Source: Streptomyces sp. H27-H5
GTDB taxonomy: Bacteria; Actinomycetota; Actinomycetes; Streptomycetales; Streptomycetaceae
DNA: 64,000 nucleotides
Reading direction: 5' to 3'
Assembly: GCF_026627505.1 (NCBI RefSeq)
Contig: NZ_JAPNLK010000033.1
Location: forward strand, 20,573 to 84,572
Shown here: positions 8,621 through 17,254 of the stretch, in pieces
Layout: each line of letters starts with the position of its first letter
How positions within the stretch are numbered: the stretch's first letter is position 1
The notes under the pieces: generated by a model
Told to the model about the DNA's origin: nothing
Seen by the model: the letters and a program-made list of their open reading frames with translations, nothing else
Databases searched by the model: none
Translations under genes and position numbers: made by a program

Positions 8621-8776
8621 CTAGTAGTAGTGCTTCCGTCCGCCCAGAGCGTGCCCCATGGCGCCCAGGATCCACAGGATCAGGCCTACGACGATGAGGA
8701 TGATCCCGATGGTGTACAGGATGCTGATGTGGGCCACGATCGCGACGATGAGCAGGATTACTCCGAGGATGATCAC
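8621..8776 (-). CDS. DUF6131-like small hydrophobic protein
   Basis: A 51-residue protein. It starts VIILGVILLIVAIVAHISIL, continues with a second hydrophobic helix (TIGIILIVVGLILWILGAMG) and ends GGRKHYY. The two-helix arrangement and the C-terminal RK/R-HYY match the actinobacterial small membrane proteins I know as DUF6131. The GTG start at 8776 has GGAGGG about 5 nt upstream. Function unknown. Confidence 0.75.
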   Translation of the reverse strand: MIILGVILLIVAIVAHISILYTIGIILIVVGLILWILGAMGHALGGRKHYY

Positions 8777-8852
8777 GGTGCCCTCCGATCTTCGCGTGAT
8801 GATTCTTCACTGTGGGCCCGGTGGCCGCGTGGCTCCGGGGTGGGGGGACGGT

Positions 8853-9116
8853 TCAGTGTCCGAACAGGTGCCGCCTTCGAGGGACTCCTCCCGCGGGGCG
8901 GGACTCGTCGGTGGGCGGGGCTTGGGTGGTGGGGGCGTTGGCGGGGTCCGGGTCGGCCGGGGCCCGCGTGAGCGTGACGCCCGTCGCGGGATCCCGGTAA
9001 CCGAGGACGTCGAATCCCTGTCCGATCCCTTGGCCGACCCCGGCGTTGCCGAGGACACCGGCGATCGCGACGACGACCGCGGCGATCAGAACGACCAGCC
9101 CGAGGGTGATCAGCAT
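8853..9116 (-). CDS. Small single-span membrane protein
   Basis: An 87-residue protein with one N-terminal membrane helix (LITLGLVVLIAAVVVAIAGVLG) and a Gly-rich segment (GVGQGIGQGFDVLGY). A hydrophilic proline-rich tail follows. Streptomyces has many two-helix proteins with this exact opening and a second helix after VFGY; here that second helix is absent, so the gene may be a truncated or diverged member. A GGGAGGG site precedes the ATG at 9116. Function unknown. Confidence 0.65.
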   Translation of the reverse strand: MLITLGLVVLIAAVVVAIAGVLGNAGVGQGIGQGFDVLGYRDPATGVTLTRAPADPDPANAPTTQAPPTDESRPAGGVPRRRHLFGH

Positions 9117-9304
9117 GGCGCCCTCCCAGCGAATTCGTGCGCCGAAGGGGCGCACGGGGCAGCCTTCAACCACGCTCCTGCCCGTTTATCCGCTCTCCAT
9201 ACCGGACTGCGTTCATTGCCCCGAAACCCCCCGGAAAGGCAGCGTGCGGGAACCGGTGGCCCTTGGGGCGTGCCGGTGGGGTGCGGCCGGTCGTTGATGC
9301 TCCC

Positions 9305-9676
9305 GTGGAGCGCCGATTTCAGTTGAGTGACGAGGCCTGGACCGCGATCGAGACGCGGCTCGGCAGGCCCGCGGCCCGTGTGGAGCGCACGGCCGTCGAG
9401 GCCATCGTGTGGAAACTGTCGACGGGAGCCGCCTGGCGGGATCTACCCGCCCGGTACGGCCCCTGGCACAGCATGGCCGAGCGGTACCGGATCTGGGTCG
9501 GTGACGGCACTTGGGGCCGCATCGAGGCGGCACTGGTGTCCTCCCCCGCCGATCTGGTGGGCGAGGACGACTGGAGCACCCGATGGCTCCCCCGGCAGGC
9601 CGACACCGCACCCGCCGACGAGGCTTCGGGCCTCGCCGCCCGGACGGGGCCGGCCGGGGAGGCCGGGGCGCCGTGA
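9305..9676 (+). pseudogene. IS5-family transposase N-terminal fragment (DUF4096-like)
   Basis: A 123-residue open frame. Residues 1-75 match the N-terminal helix-turn-helix-like domain of IS5-group transposases: LSDEAWTAIETRL, a VEAIVWKLSTGAAWRDLPARYGPW-type core, and RIWVGDGTWGRIEAAL. The DDE catalytic domain is absent; the last 45 residues are unrelated low-complexity sequence. The codon bias resembles the host's and the frame is intact, so either it has been kept as a DNA-binding protein or it is an old remnant. The start (GTG 9305) is uncertain because no clear ribosome-binding site is visible. Confidence 0.65.
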
Positions 9677-9783
9677 CCGGCCGGGAAGGGGGGACACCGC
9701 CCTCGACCCGAGGTGACCGGTTCCCGTCGACGCCGGTGACCACTTCGTCGATCGGTCGTTGAACCCGACGCTCGGCGAAACGA

Positions 9784-9828
9784 ACACCACGAGGTCCCGG
9801 AGCCCCCGCATCCGGGACCTCGTGGTGT
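9784..9828 (+). terminator. Perfect 18-bp inverted repeat
   Basis: Arms 9784-9801 and 9811-9828 pair perfectly around a 9-nt loop (GCCCCCGCA). It is placed 107 nt after the transposase fragment and is the first of two long hairpins in tandem. Confidence 0.7.
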
Positions 9829-9860
9829 CCCGGGCCGACCGGGGCACTCTGCGGGTCACG

Positions 9861-9916
9861 AGGTCGTCTCTTTCGGATCTTGCGGGGGCCGCGGCAAGAT
9901 CCGAAAGAGACGGCCT
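9861..9916 (-). terminator. 23-bp inverted repeat overlapping a stop codon
   Basis: Arms 9861-9883 and 9894-9916 pair with one G-U wobble; the inner 19 bp are perfect and the loop is 10 nt. The outer arm overlaps the TAG of the minus-strand gene that ends at 9915, so it is a terminator for that gene. Confidence 0.7.
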
Positions 9917-10199
9917 AGGGCAGGCCCGCGGCCCGCCGACGCTCCAGCATCTCCCCGACCGACACCGTCGGCATGTGCCCGGCCAGCGCGACCGCGACCC
10001 GCGGGCCCCGGTCGGCGTCGGCGGCGAGCATCGCCCGGCCCCACCAGCGCAGCAGTACGCCCCTCGCCTCGTCGGGCGCGGCGAGCAGGAGTTCGGCGTG
10101 GAACTCCCGGCGGCACTCCCCCGACAGCGCCGCCGCGATGCCCTCGGCGTGCCGCGGGATCCGCCGCGGTCCGTGCGGGTGAACCGGTTGCGCGCTCAT
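9915..10199 (-). CDS. DUF6247-like hypothetical protein
   Basis: A 94-residue soluble protein. The pattern IAAALSGECRREFHAELLLAA...VLLRWWGRAMLA resembles a family of short Streptomyces proteins (DUF6247) often found near toxin-antitoxin-like or regulatory genes. No partner is seen here. The ATG at 10199 has GAGGGG about 8 nt upstream and is preferred to the longer frame from 10331. Function unknown. Confidence 0.6.
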   Translation of the reverse strand: MSAQPVHPHGPRRIPRHAEGIAAALSGECRREFHAELLLAAPDEARGVLLRWWGRAMLAADADRGPRVAVALAGHMPTVSVGEMLERRRAAGLP

Positions 10200-10691
10200 G
10201 GGACGTTCCCCTCGATCGACTGCTGCCCCGAGTCTGCCCCCTGGCGGGCCGTGAGGTCGAGCGTTCGCGCGCAAAGCCGGTCCGTGCGCCCGTTCGGATC
10301 GCGGCGGCGCCGTCCGTGTCGCCTCGGACATGACAGCCGGTCAGCGGCGTCGTGACCGCGGGCCGGTCTCCCCGGGATGACGGGTCGCGAGGGCCGGGCC
10401 GCCGCCGCGTCCGCTCTCTCGGTCGCTCACTCGCGGACGGGCAGCCGGCCCGGCCTCGTCGGTCATTCGGAGCCGCCCCACGAGGGGATTGGCCGGGTGA
10501 CGGGTACGGCGACCCGGCCGGGACACGAGGACACCGTCCGCGCCCGCGCGCCCGGCTCCGTCCGGACCGTCCCTCGCGACCAGGCATTCATCCGTCGGCC
10601 ACGAAATGTTTCTTACCGGCCAGTAGACATGGCGGCGACGCTCCCCAAGCATGGGCGCGTACATGCCAACGTGTGACGAGGAGCGTCCCCC
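10200..10691. other. 492-bp divergent intergenic region, no gene recognised
   Basis: The right end holds an AT-richer patch (10600-10630) with the near-palindrome TTACCGGCCAGTA followed by TAGACAT, which has the look of an operator overlapping a -10 element for the acid phosphatase gene. A 99-codon frame at 10377-10676 lacks coding character and a ribosome-binding site. Confidence 0.4.
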
Positions 10692-11375
10692 ATGCGCAGC
10701 ACCCGCCCCCGCACCACCCGCACCGCCACCGCCGCCGCGGTGGCCGCCGCGGCCACCGTCCTGACCCTGCTTCCGGCCACCGCCGCGGACGCGGCCGACC
10801 GATCCGCGCCCACGTCCGCGCCCGCGGTCTCGGCCCCCGCCGCGTCCGCGCCCGGCGGCAACGCCGCGATCCTCGGCATCGACTACGCCACCTGGCAGCG
10901 GGACGTCGCCGACGTCATCGACGCGGCCCGCCCCGCCATCGAGCAGCGCATCGCCGCCTCGCCCGCCGGGGAGAAGCCCGCGCTCGTCCTCGACATCGAC
11001 AACAGCTCGTTGGAGACGGACTTCCACTGGTTCTGGACCTTCCCCACTCCCGCGATCGGCAAGGTCCGTGACCTCACCCGGTACGCGAACGAGCGTGGGG
11101 TCGCCGTCTTCTTCGTGACCGCGCGCCCGGGGATCGTGTACTCCCTCACCGAACGCAACCTGAAGGCCGTCGGCTACCCGGTCTCGGGCCTGTACGTCCG
11201 GGACCTGCCGGACCTGTTCCACGAGGTCAGCACGTACAAGACGGGCAAGCGCGCCGAGATCGAGGCCCGCGGCTACACGATCATCGCCAACATCGGGAAC
11301 AACGCGAGCGACCTCGTCGGCGGCCACGCCGAACGCACCGTGAAGCTGCCCGACTACGGCGGCAAGCTGTCCTGA
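10692..11375 (+). CDS. Secreted HAD-family acid phosphatase (class B/IIIB-like)
   Basis: A 227-residue exported protein. The signal peptide spans residues 1-35 (RTTRTATAAAVAAAATVLTLL to ADA-AD), followed by an Ala/Ser/Pro linker. The HAD core begins LVLDIDNSSLETDF, with the nucleophile and acid aspartates in D-I-D. FVTARPG forms motif II, YKTGKRAEIE supplies the motif III lysine, and IIANIGNNASDLVGG is motif IV. Family members release phosphate from organic monoesters outside the cell. GAGGAG is placed about 9 nt before the ATG. Motif IV has N where the usual D would fall (IGNNASD versus GDxxxD), so catalytic competence is probable but not certain. Confidence 0.85.
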   Translation: MRSTRPRTTRTATAAAVAAAATVLTLLPATAADAADRSAPTSAPAVSAPAASAPGGNAAILGIDYATWQRDVADVIDAARPAIEQRIAASPAGEKPALVLDIDNSSLETDFHWFWTFPTPAIGKVRDLTRYANERGVAVFFVTARPGIVYSLTERNLKAVGYPVSGLYVRDLPDLFHEVSTYKTGKRAEIEARGYTIIANIGNNASDLVGGHAERTVKLPDYGGKLS

Positions 11376-11564
11376 CGCCGGCGGAGGCCGCGGCCGGGTG
11401 GCCGTCGTGTGCGACGCACGCCCACCCGCCCGCGGCCGAACCGCGTCCTTCGCGGCACAGGGCGGCGCCCGTCCGCCGAGTGGCGTGGATCACGGCAACG
11501 TATCGCGCGCGGGCGGCGACTTGGGGGTGTCAGGTCACCGCCCGAGGCAAGGAACGAAGCTCAC

Positions 11565-12941
11565 GTGCCCACTCCCTCCCACCGTCTTCCCCGTACGCGC
11601 CGCATCGCCGTCCTCGCCGGCGGCTCCGTCGCGGCGGCGTGCGTGCTCGGCGCCGTTCCGTTCGCGATGAGCGCCCAGGCCGCCCCCGATCTCGCGCACG
11701 CCGCGCTCCCCGCACACGACGGTTGGGCGGCCGACGGCAAGGGCACCACCGGCGGCTCGGCGGCCTCCGGCAGCCGCGTGTTCACCGTCTCCACGCGGGC
11801 CGAACTCGCCAAGGCGCTGACCACCGGGTCGGCGACGGCTCCGCGCGTCGTCCGGGTGAAGGGCGCCATCGACACGAACGTCGACGACTCCGGTCGCCCC
11901 CTCGGCTGCGACGACTACGCCCAGGGCACGGGGTACTCGCTCGCCTCGTACCTGAAGGCCTACGACCCGGCGAACTGGGGCCGCTCGAAGGTGCCTTCCG
12001 GCGCCCAGGAGTCGGCGCGGGCCACCGCGCAGAAGCGGCAGGCGGCGCGGATGGTGCTCGACGTCCCGTCGAACACCACGATCGTCGGGGTCCCGGGTAC
12101 CGGCGCCGGCCTGAAGGGCGGCAGCCTCCAGGTGAAGAAGGCGGACAACGTCATCATCCGCAACCTCGCCTTCTCCGACACCCGCGACTGCTTCCCCCAG
12201 TGGGACCCCACGGACGGTTCGACCGGCAACTGGAACTCCGCCTACGACTCGCTGTCCCTGCGCGGTGCCACCCATGTGTGGGCCGATCACAACACGTTCA
12301 CCGACAGCCCCGGCCTCGACGCCGCCAACCCCCGCCGCTTCGGGCGCGAATACCAGGTCCACGACGGCGCCCTGGACATCACCAACGCCTCCGACCTGGT
12401 GACGGTGTCGTACAACCGGTTCTCCGACCACGACAAGACGATGCTCATCGGCAGCAGCGACAACGACACCCGGCTGCGGGTCACCCTGCACCACAACGTC
12501 TTCCGGGGGATCGTGCAGCGGGCCCCGCTGGCCCGCGTCGGACAAGTGCACCTGTACAACAACCACTTCGACACGACCGAGCGCGACGGCTACGCCTTCG
12601 CCTACTCCATCAGCTCCCGGGCACGCGCCCAGGTGGTCGCCGAGTACAACAACTGGACGCTTCCCGGCGCCGGGAAGACCTCCCGGCTGCTGACCGGGGA
12701 CGGAACGGGTGCGCTGGCCGGGTCCGGGAACCTGGTGAACGGGCGCGTGACCGACCTGGTGGCCGCGTACAACGCCGCGAACCCGAAGAAGATCCGGCCG
12801 ACGGTGAACTGGCGGCCCGTGCTCTCCGCCGGCCTGGAGACGTCCGCGGCCGGCCTTCCCGCCTCGCTCGGCCGGACGGCCGGCGCCGGCGTGCTGACCG
12901 CCTCCGGGGCCCTCGCCCGTACCGACGTCCGGACCCCGTGA
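11565..12941 (+). CDS. Secreted pectate lyase superfamily protein (PL1-like)
   Basis: A 458-residue secreted protein with signal RRIAVLAGGSVAAACVLGAVP to SAQA-AP. The right-handed beta-helix carries NTTIVGVPGTGAGLKGG, VIIRNLAFSDTRDCFPQWDP, the calcium-site region HVWADHNTFTD, VHDGALDITNASDLVTVSYNRFSDHDKTMLIGSSD and RVTLHHNVFRGIVQRAPLARVG. The last segment contains the catalytic-arginine motif R-x-P-x-x-R. PL1 enzymes cleave de-esterified pectin by beta-elimination, which fits plant-litter use. The GTG start has AGGAA about 10 nt upstream. Confidence 0.88.
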   Translation: MPTPSHRLPRTRRIAVLAGGSVAAACVLGAVPFAMSAQAAPDLAHAALPAHDGWAADGKGTTGGSAASGSRVFTVSTRAELAKALTTGSATAPRVVRVKGAIDTNVDDSGRPLGCDDYAQGTGYSLASYLKAYDPANWGRSKVPSGAQESARATAQKRQAARMVLDVPSNTTIVGVPGTGAGLKGGSLQVKKADNVIIRNLAFSDTRDCFPQWDPTDGSTGNWNSAYDSLSLRGATHVWADHNTFTDSPGLDAANPRRFGREYQVHDGALDITNASDLVTVSYNRFSDHDKTMLIGSSDNDTRLRVTLHHNVFRGIVQRAPLARVGQVHLYNNHFDTTERDGYAFAYSISSRARAQVVAEYNNWTLPGAGKTSRLLTGDGTGALAGSGNLVNGRVTDLVAAYNAANPKKIRPTVNWRPVLSAGLETSAAGLPASLGRTAGAGVLTASGALARTDVRTP

Positions 12942-12958
12942 GCGGAGGTCCCCCGTCC

Positions 12959-13570
12959 ATGGCTGCTACCGTCACCCACCTGCCGCCCGCTGCCGGCACC
13001 GGCACATCGCACGGCACATCGCACGGAGGCCCCGGCTTGCTCCTCGTACACCACGACGCCTCCGCCGAGTTCCACGCCTTCTTCGAACAACACCACGCCG
13101 AACTCTCGCGGCTGGCCGCGATGCTCATCGGTGAACCGGACGCCGCCGCCGACCTGGCCGCGGACGCCCTCGTCGCCGTATGGCACCGCTGGGACCGGGT
13201 GCGCGGCGCCGATCACCCCCTCGCGTACGCCCGGGGCGTGGTGGCGAACTTGGCCCGTACCAGGATCCGTGCGGCCGTGCGCGAGCGGCGGCGGGTGAGT
13301 CTCTTCTGGTCGAACCGCCCCGAGGTGGTCGAGGCCGCGGACGTCGCCTCCGTCCTCGACGTACGAAGCGCCCTGGCCCGGCTGCCGTTTCGCAAACGGG
13401 CGTGTGTGGTCCTGCGCCACGCGCTCGACCTGTCCGAGAAGGACACCGCGCTCGCCCTCGGGATATCCGTCGGCACGGTGAAGAGCCAGACTTCCAAGGG
13501 GATGGCGGAACTACAGAAGCTGCTCGGCACGCGGGCCGCCGGCGAACTCACGGGAGGGAGGACCCGATGA
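12959..13570 (+). CDS. SigE-family ECF-type RNA polymerase sigma factor
   Basis: A 203-residue sigma factor. Region 2 is FHAFFEQHHAELSRLAAML to DLAADALVAVWHRWDRV, and region 4 is ALARLPFRKRACVVLRHALDLSEKDTALALGISVGTVKSQTSKGMAEL. GGAGG lies about 10 nt ahead of the ATG. Its last codon overlaps the next gene (ATGA at 13567-13570), so the pair is translationally coupled, as is usual for sigma/anti-sigma partners. Confidence 0.88.
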   Translation: MAATVTHLPPAAGTGTSHGTSHGGPGLLLVHHDASAEFHAFFEQHHAELSRLAAMLIGEPDAAADLAADALVAVWHRWDRVRGADHPLAYARGVVANLARTRIRAAVRERRRVSLFWSNRPEVVEAADVASVLDVRSALARLPFRKRACVVLRHALDLSEKDTALALGISVGTVKSQTSKGMAELQKLLGTRAAGELTGGRTR

Positions 13571-14226
13571 CCGACCTGCACGAGGAGTTGCGGGCCGCCG
13601 CACGGGCCCACGTACCGGACCGGGAGCGGATGCTCGCGCGCGTGGAACGGGGCATGGCCGACGCGCCGCCCCCCGCCGCCCGGCGGCAGGCCCTCTCCTG
13701 GCCCCGCGTCACCCTCGCCTCTCTCGCCGCCGGCGCGGCCCTGGTGGTCGGCGCCCACACCGTGGCGTCGGTGACGGGTGAAGAGGAGCGTGGCGCACGA
13801 CAGGTGGTGTCGGCGCCCGACGGCGCCGGCACGCCGAGCACCGAGAGCGGGCCGCTGTGGTCCGACGGGTCCGTCGACCCGCACAGCAACACCTACTGGG
13901 CCCAGAGCAACATCACCCTCCAGACCCGGGAGCCGCTCACCGCGTTCAGCCTGGAGGTCCGCATCGCACAGACGGGCGGCGTGGCCACCACCGGCACCTG
14001 GCAGACCCTGCCGGCCGGCGACTTCGACGTCGTGGCCCGGGAGTCCGGCGGCGCCCTGGTCTACCGGTGGACCCTCAAGGCCGGCAGAACGGTGCCGGCG
14101 GGCCGCCATGTCTTCGCCGCCCAGTACAACCACGCCGAGGGCGGCCGGGACGCCGGGAAGGACACGTACGCGTCGACGGCCACCGCAGCCGGGGGCGCGG
14201 CGCACGAGGTCGGAGGGGGCTTCTGA
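13567..14226 (+). CDS. Membrane protein, probable partner of the SigE-type sigma factor
   Basis: A 219-residue protein. A cytoplasmic helical N-terminus (residues 1-45, HEELRAAARAHVPDRERMLARVERGM) precedes one membrane helix (VTLASLAAGAALVVGAHTVA). The extracytoplasmic domain from about 95 to 210 is beta-rich (NTYWAQSNITLQTREPLTAF, TGTWQTLPAGDFDVV). That topology fits an anti-sigma factor or a sensor for the coupled sigma factor. No zinc-finger HxxxCxxC motif is present, so the mode of binding is unknown. Confidence 0.7.
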   Translation: MTDLHEELRAAARAHVPDRERMLARVERGMADAPPPAARRQALSWPRVTLASLAAGAALVVGAHTVASVTGEEERGARQVVSAPDGAGTPSTESGPLWSDGSVDPHSNTYWAQSNITLQTREPLTAFSLEVRIAQTGGVATTGTWQTLPAGDFDVVARESGGALVYRWTLKAGRTVPAGRHVFAAQYNHAEGGRDAGKDTYASTATAAGGAAHEVGGGF

Positions 14227-14263
14227 CCGGTGGTCGACCCGCGGTGCGCGCTACGGTCGGGCC

Positions 14264-14728
14264 ATGGCCACCAGAATCGATCTGACGCTTGACTGTGCCG
14301 ATGCCCGGCCGCTCGCCGCCTTCTGGAAGACGGCACTGGGCTACGTCGACGAGCCGCCACCCGCCCCCTTCGCCACGCGCGAGGAGTGGGCCGCCCACTT
14401 CGATCCCCCGGAGGACGGCGCGGACGCGCACGACCCGGACGCGGCCGACCCCGCGGGCGGCGGGGCGTGGCTCTGCGATCCGGACGGCGTCGGCCCCCGT
14501 CTCTCGATCCTGAGGGTTCCGGAACCCAAGCGGGCGAAGAATCGCCTGCACATGGACATCCGGGTGCCGGGGCACGGCGGTCCGGCCGAGCGGTGAGAAC
14601 GGATCGGGGCGGAGTCCCGTCGTCTGGTGGTGGCGGGCGGGCGGGTCGTGGCGGAGTTCGAGGGGCACCACGTGGTGATGGCGGATCCGGAGGGCAACGA
14701 GTTCTGCGTGGCCGCCGCCCCCGCGTGA
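14264..14728 (+). pseudogene. VOC/glyoxalase-family protein interrupted by an in-frame TGA
   Basis: The frame from ATG 14264 reads a typical glyoxalase-like protein (DCADARPLAAFWKTALGY, WLCDPDGVGPRLSILRVPEPK, KNRLHMDIRVPG). It meets TGA at 14594-14596 (codon 111) and continues in the same frame for 43 more codons with family sequence (RLVVAGGRVVAEF, GHHVVMADPEGNEFCVA) to a TGA at 14726. No shift is needed. The missing residue would be Trp (TGG) or Arg (CGA). The final metal-site segment DPEGNEFC is lost if translation stops. TACGGT sits 6 nt before the ATG and no Shine-Dalgarno is seen, so the mRNA may be leaderless. Confidence 0.8.
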
Positions 14729-15150
14729 GGCGCCGGCAGGGCGTTCGGGGATTCGGTGACCGCCCCCCGTTCGGTCGGTCGCGGCGCGGTCCCGCACCCT
14801 CGCGTAGGGGCTCGCCCGCCACCGGGCGTCACGACGAGCACGCTGCGTAGTGCGACGCATGCGATGGTTCGAGCGGGTTCGCTCCGCTTTGTGGAGCGCA
14901 CAGGTGGCCTGCCACGGGCCGATGTCCGCGAACGCGGTCCCGGCAGGCGGTGTCCCCACGGCCGGACGGTCGTTGAGAAGAACGGTCAGCGAAGTGGACC
15001 ACGCCGAGTCCCGGGGCCTGGGCCCCGGGACTCGGCGCTTCCTGAACCGCCGGCCCGGACAAGGGCGTTGACGGGGAAGCAAAGGGCCGGCCCGGGCCCG
15101 TGTCCCGAAGGCGGTCCGAACCAGGGGCCCGGCCGCGACGTGTGCTGCGT
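14729..15150. other. 422-bp region without a recognised gene
   Basis: Contains a small hairpin near 14879-14896 (GCTCC/GGAGC) and the long hairpin at 15002-15037. Open frames across it look like shadows: their translations are Arg/Pro/Gly-rich with no domain. Confidence 0.4.
15002..15037. terminator. 17-bp near-loopless hairpin
   Basis: Arms 15002-15018 and 15021-15037 pair perfectly with only 2 nt between, so some inner pairs must open. It lies about 275 nt past the glyoxalase gene and 113 nt before DoxX. Confidence 0.6.
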
Positions 15151-15660
15151 GTGAACACGACATCCTCCGGTCCGCGGTCCGCCGCCACGCGGCACGCGCT
15201 CCTGCCCCTGCGCCTCTTCCTCGGCATCACGTTCGTGTACGCCGGCGTCGACAAACTCCTCGACCCGGCGTTCCTCTCCGCCACCGGTGACGGCTCGATC
15301 GGCCAACAGCTCGAAGGGGTGAAGGGGTCGGCCGCGATCCCGGCACTGGTGGCGGTCGCCCTGAACGACCCGGGTGGCTTCGGCCTGGCGATGGCCCTCG
15401 GCGAGACCGCCGTCGGGCTGGGGGTCCTGGCCGGCCTGCTGACCCGGATCGCGGCCCTCGGGGGCGCACTGATCTCGCTCAGCCTCTGGCTGACCGTCAG
15501 TTGGCAGGCCACCCCGTACTACTACGGAAACGACCTGGCCTACCTGATGGCCTGGACCCCGCTGGTCCTCGCGGGCGCACCGACCTTGTCCCTCGACGCG
15601 GCGCTGCGCCGGCGGCGCGCCACCCCCCGGGGCCGGCGGCGCGTCAACCGCCGAGAGTGA
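15151..15660 (+). CDS. DoxX family membrane protein
   Basis: A 169-residue membrane protein with four hydrophobic segments: LLPLRLFLGITFVYAGVDKLLDP (the DoxX signature), IPALVAVAL, FGLAMALGETAVGLGVLAGLLTRIAALGGALISLSLWLTVS, and LAYLMAWTPLVLAGAP. DoxX proteins are linked to thiol/oxidative stress or quinone chemistry in some actinobacteria. The start is uncertain (GTG 15151, or GTG 15100 in frame). Its end overlaps the convergent YbdK-type gene by 17 bp. Confidence 0.8.
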   Translation: MNTTSSGPRSAATRHALLPLRLFLGITFVYAGVDKLLDPAFLSATGDGSIGQQLEGVKGSAAIPALVAVALNDPGGFGLAMALGETAVGLGVLAGLLTRIAALGGALISLSLWLTVSWQATPYYYGNDLAYLMAWTPLVLAGAPTLSLDAALRRRRATPRGRRRVNRRE

Positions 15661-16753
15661 GGCGGGCGCACCGGGTGACCACGGCGGCGAGGTCCCCCTC
15701 GTCGCGCAGGAGGGCGCGCTGCACCCGGGCCCCGGTGCCCCGCTCCTGGAGTTCCACCAGGCCGGCCCGGACCCGTTCGGCGTCCCCGTTCTCCTCCAGG
15801 GCGTCCCGTACGTGCTCGTACAACGCCCACACGACATCCTCGGGAGAGGTCTCCGCCAGTGTGACCGGATGGATCAGGGGCCCGTCGAGCCCGGATCGGG
15901 CCGCCCGCCACGCCGCCAGCCGGAGCAGGGCGGTGTCGACCTGGGACGGGGGCTCTCCGGCCTGCCAGGCCCGGGAGGCCGTGTCCACCAGCCCGCGGGT
16001 CAGTGCGGCGAGCAGTACGGGCGTCCCCGCGTCCAGGCAGACGTCCGCCACCCGGATCTCCACCGTGGGGTAGGACGCGGCCAGCCGAGCGTCGAAGTAG
16101 ATCATGCCCTCGTCGCGGAGGGCGCCGGTCGCGAGCATGGCCCGGACCCGCTCGTGGTAGCGGTCGGCGGAGCCGAAGACGCTCACCGGGCCGGCCGAGG
16201 GCCACCGGTTCCAGACCCTGCTGCGATAGCTCCCGTAGCCGGTGTCCTCTCCCTGCCAGAAGGGTGAGTTCGCGCTCAGGGCGGTCAGGACGGACAGCCA
16301 GGGGCGAATCCGGTCCAGGACCGCCACGCCCTCCTCGTCGGAGTCCACCGACACGTGAACGTGGCAGCCGCAGGTCAGCTGCTCCTGCGCCGTCAGGCCG
16401 AACTGCCGGCCGATCCACTGGTACCGCTCCCCCCTACTCAGTGAGGGCTCCACCCGGGTCGGGCAGGTGGCGAGAGCGGCGACGACCATGCCCGCGGCCT
16501 CGGCGTGCCGGGCGGCCTCGGCGCGCCAGCGCAGGATCTCCTCGCCGAGCTCGCCCATCATCGTCACCGGTTTGGTCGCGAATTCGACCTGTTGCTTGTG
16601 GAGTTCCTTCTCCAGCGGGATCTCGCCGTCGGCTCCCGCCGCGCGGCCCCCCGTCCGGATCGCGGAGGCCAGCACCGCGCCGGCGGACGCGGCGGGTTCA
16701 CCGGTCCGCGGATCGACGAGCAGCAGTTCTTCCTCGACACCGACACTGCGCAT
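15644..16753 (-). CDS. Carboxylate-amine ligase of the YbdK/glutamate-cysteine-ligase 2 family
   Basis: A 369-residue enzyme. It begins MRSVGVEEELLLVDPRTGEP and contains EKELHKQQVEFATKP, GMVVAALATCPTR, GCHVHVSVDS, SANSPFW, FGSADRYHERV, IYFDARLAASYPTVEIRVADVCLD. These are the landmarks of GCS2-type ATP-dependent ligases, which form gamma-glutamyl or similar amide bonds. E. coli YbdK has weak glutamate-cysteine ligase activity; the physiological product here is unknown. AAAGGGA precedes the ATG. The longer frame upstream of 16753 lacks coding character. Confidence 0.88.
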   Translation of the reverse strand: MRSVGVEEELLLVDPRTGEPAASAGAVLASAIRTGGRAAGADGEIPLEKELHKQQVEFATKPVTMMGELGEEILRWRAEAARHAEAAGMVVAALATCPTRVEPSLSRGERYQWIGRQFGLTAQEQLTCGCHVHVSVDSDEEGVAVLDRIRPWLSVLTALSANSPFWQGEDTGYGSYRSRVWNRWPSAGPVSVFGSADRYHERVRAMLATGALRDEGMIYFDARLAASYPTVEIRVADVCLDAGTPVLLAALTRGLVDTASRAWQAGEPPSQVDTALLRLAAWRAARSGLDGPLIHPVTLAETSPEDVVWALYEHVRDALEENGDAERVRAGLVELQERGTGARVQRALLRDEGDLAAVVTRCARLTLGG

Positions 16754-16928
16754 ACGGTCCCTTTCGCCGGCTCCTGGTCCGACGTCTGCCCACTTCCCCG
16801 GTGGGCACGCGTCCCGGGCGGGCCTGCGGCCCTCTCCTTTCGCCGGGCATTTCGCCCGGGTTTGAATTCCTCCGCAGGGAGCATTCGGCGAACGTAGGAA
16901 ATTCATCGGAGCCCGGAGAGGCAACACC

Positions 16929-17195
16929 ATGGGAATCATCGCCTGGATCATCATCGGACTGCTTGCGGGAATGATCGCGAAAGCGCTCATGCCCGGCAGG
17001 GATCCCGGCGGTTTCTTCGTCACCATCCTGATCGGCATCGCCGGTGGTCTCCTCGGCGGCTGGCTGGGGAAGGTGCTGTTCGGGGTCGACTCGATCGACG
17101 GCTTCTTCGACCTCTCGACCTGGATCGCGGCCGTCGTCGGCTCGATGATCCTGCTGCTCGTCTACCGCCTCGTCACGGGCGGCCGACGACGCTGA
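16929..17195 (+). CDS. GlsB/YeaQ/YmgE-type stress-response membrane protein
   Basis: An 88-residue transglycosylase-associated-type protein with three membrane helices: IIAWIIIGLLAGMIAKALMPG, GFFVTILIGIAGGLLGGWLG, WIAAVVGSMILLLVYRLV. The motif GLIAGxIAKxxMPGxDPGGxxxTIxIGIxG is nearly complete. It sits 59 bp ahead of a hemerythrin gene, and both families are often stress-induced. Confidence 0.9.
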   Translation: MGIIAWIIIGLLAGMIAKALMPGRDPGGFFVTILIGIAGGLLGGWLGKVLFGVDSIDGFFDLSTWIAAVVGSMILLLVYRLVTGGRRR

Positions 17196-17254
17196 CCTGC
17201 GGCCCTGGGCCGCGAGAACCACGCCGGGCACGACAGAACAGGCAGGAGCACGCC

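Noticed and set aside
10377..10676. A 99-codon plus-strand frame in the gap before the acid phosphatase
   Set aside because: No ribosome-binding site or domain, and it runs through the apparent promoter of the next gene.
14841..14900. tRNA-like stretch (GGTTCGAGC with nearby stems)
   Set aside because: No cloverleaf, anticodon loop or acceptor pairing could be drawn.
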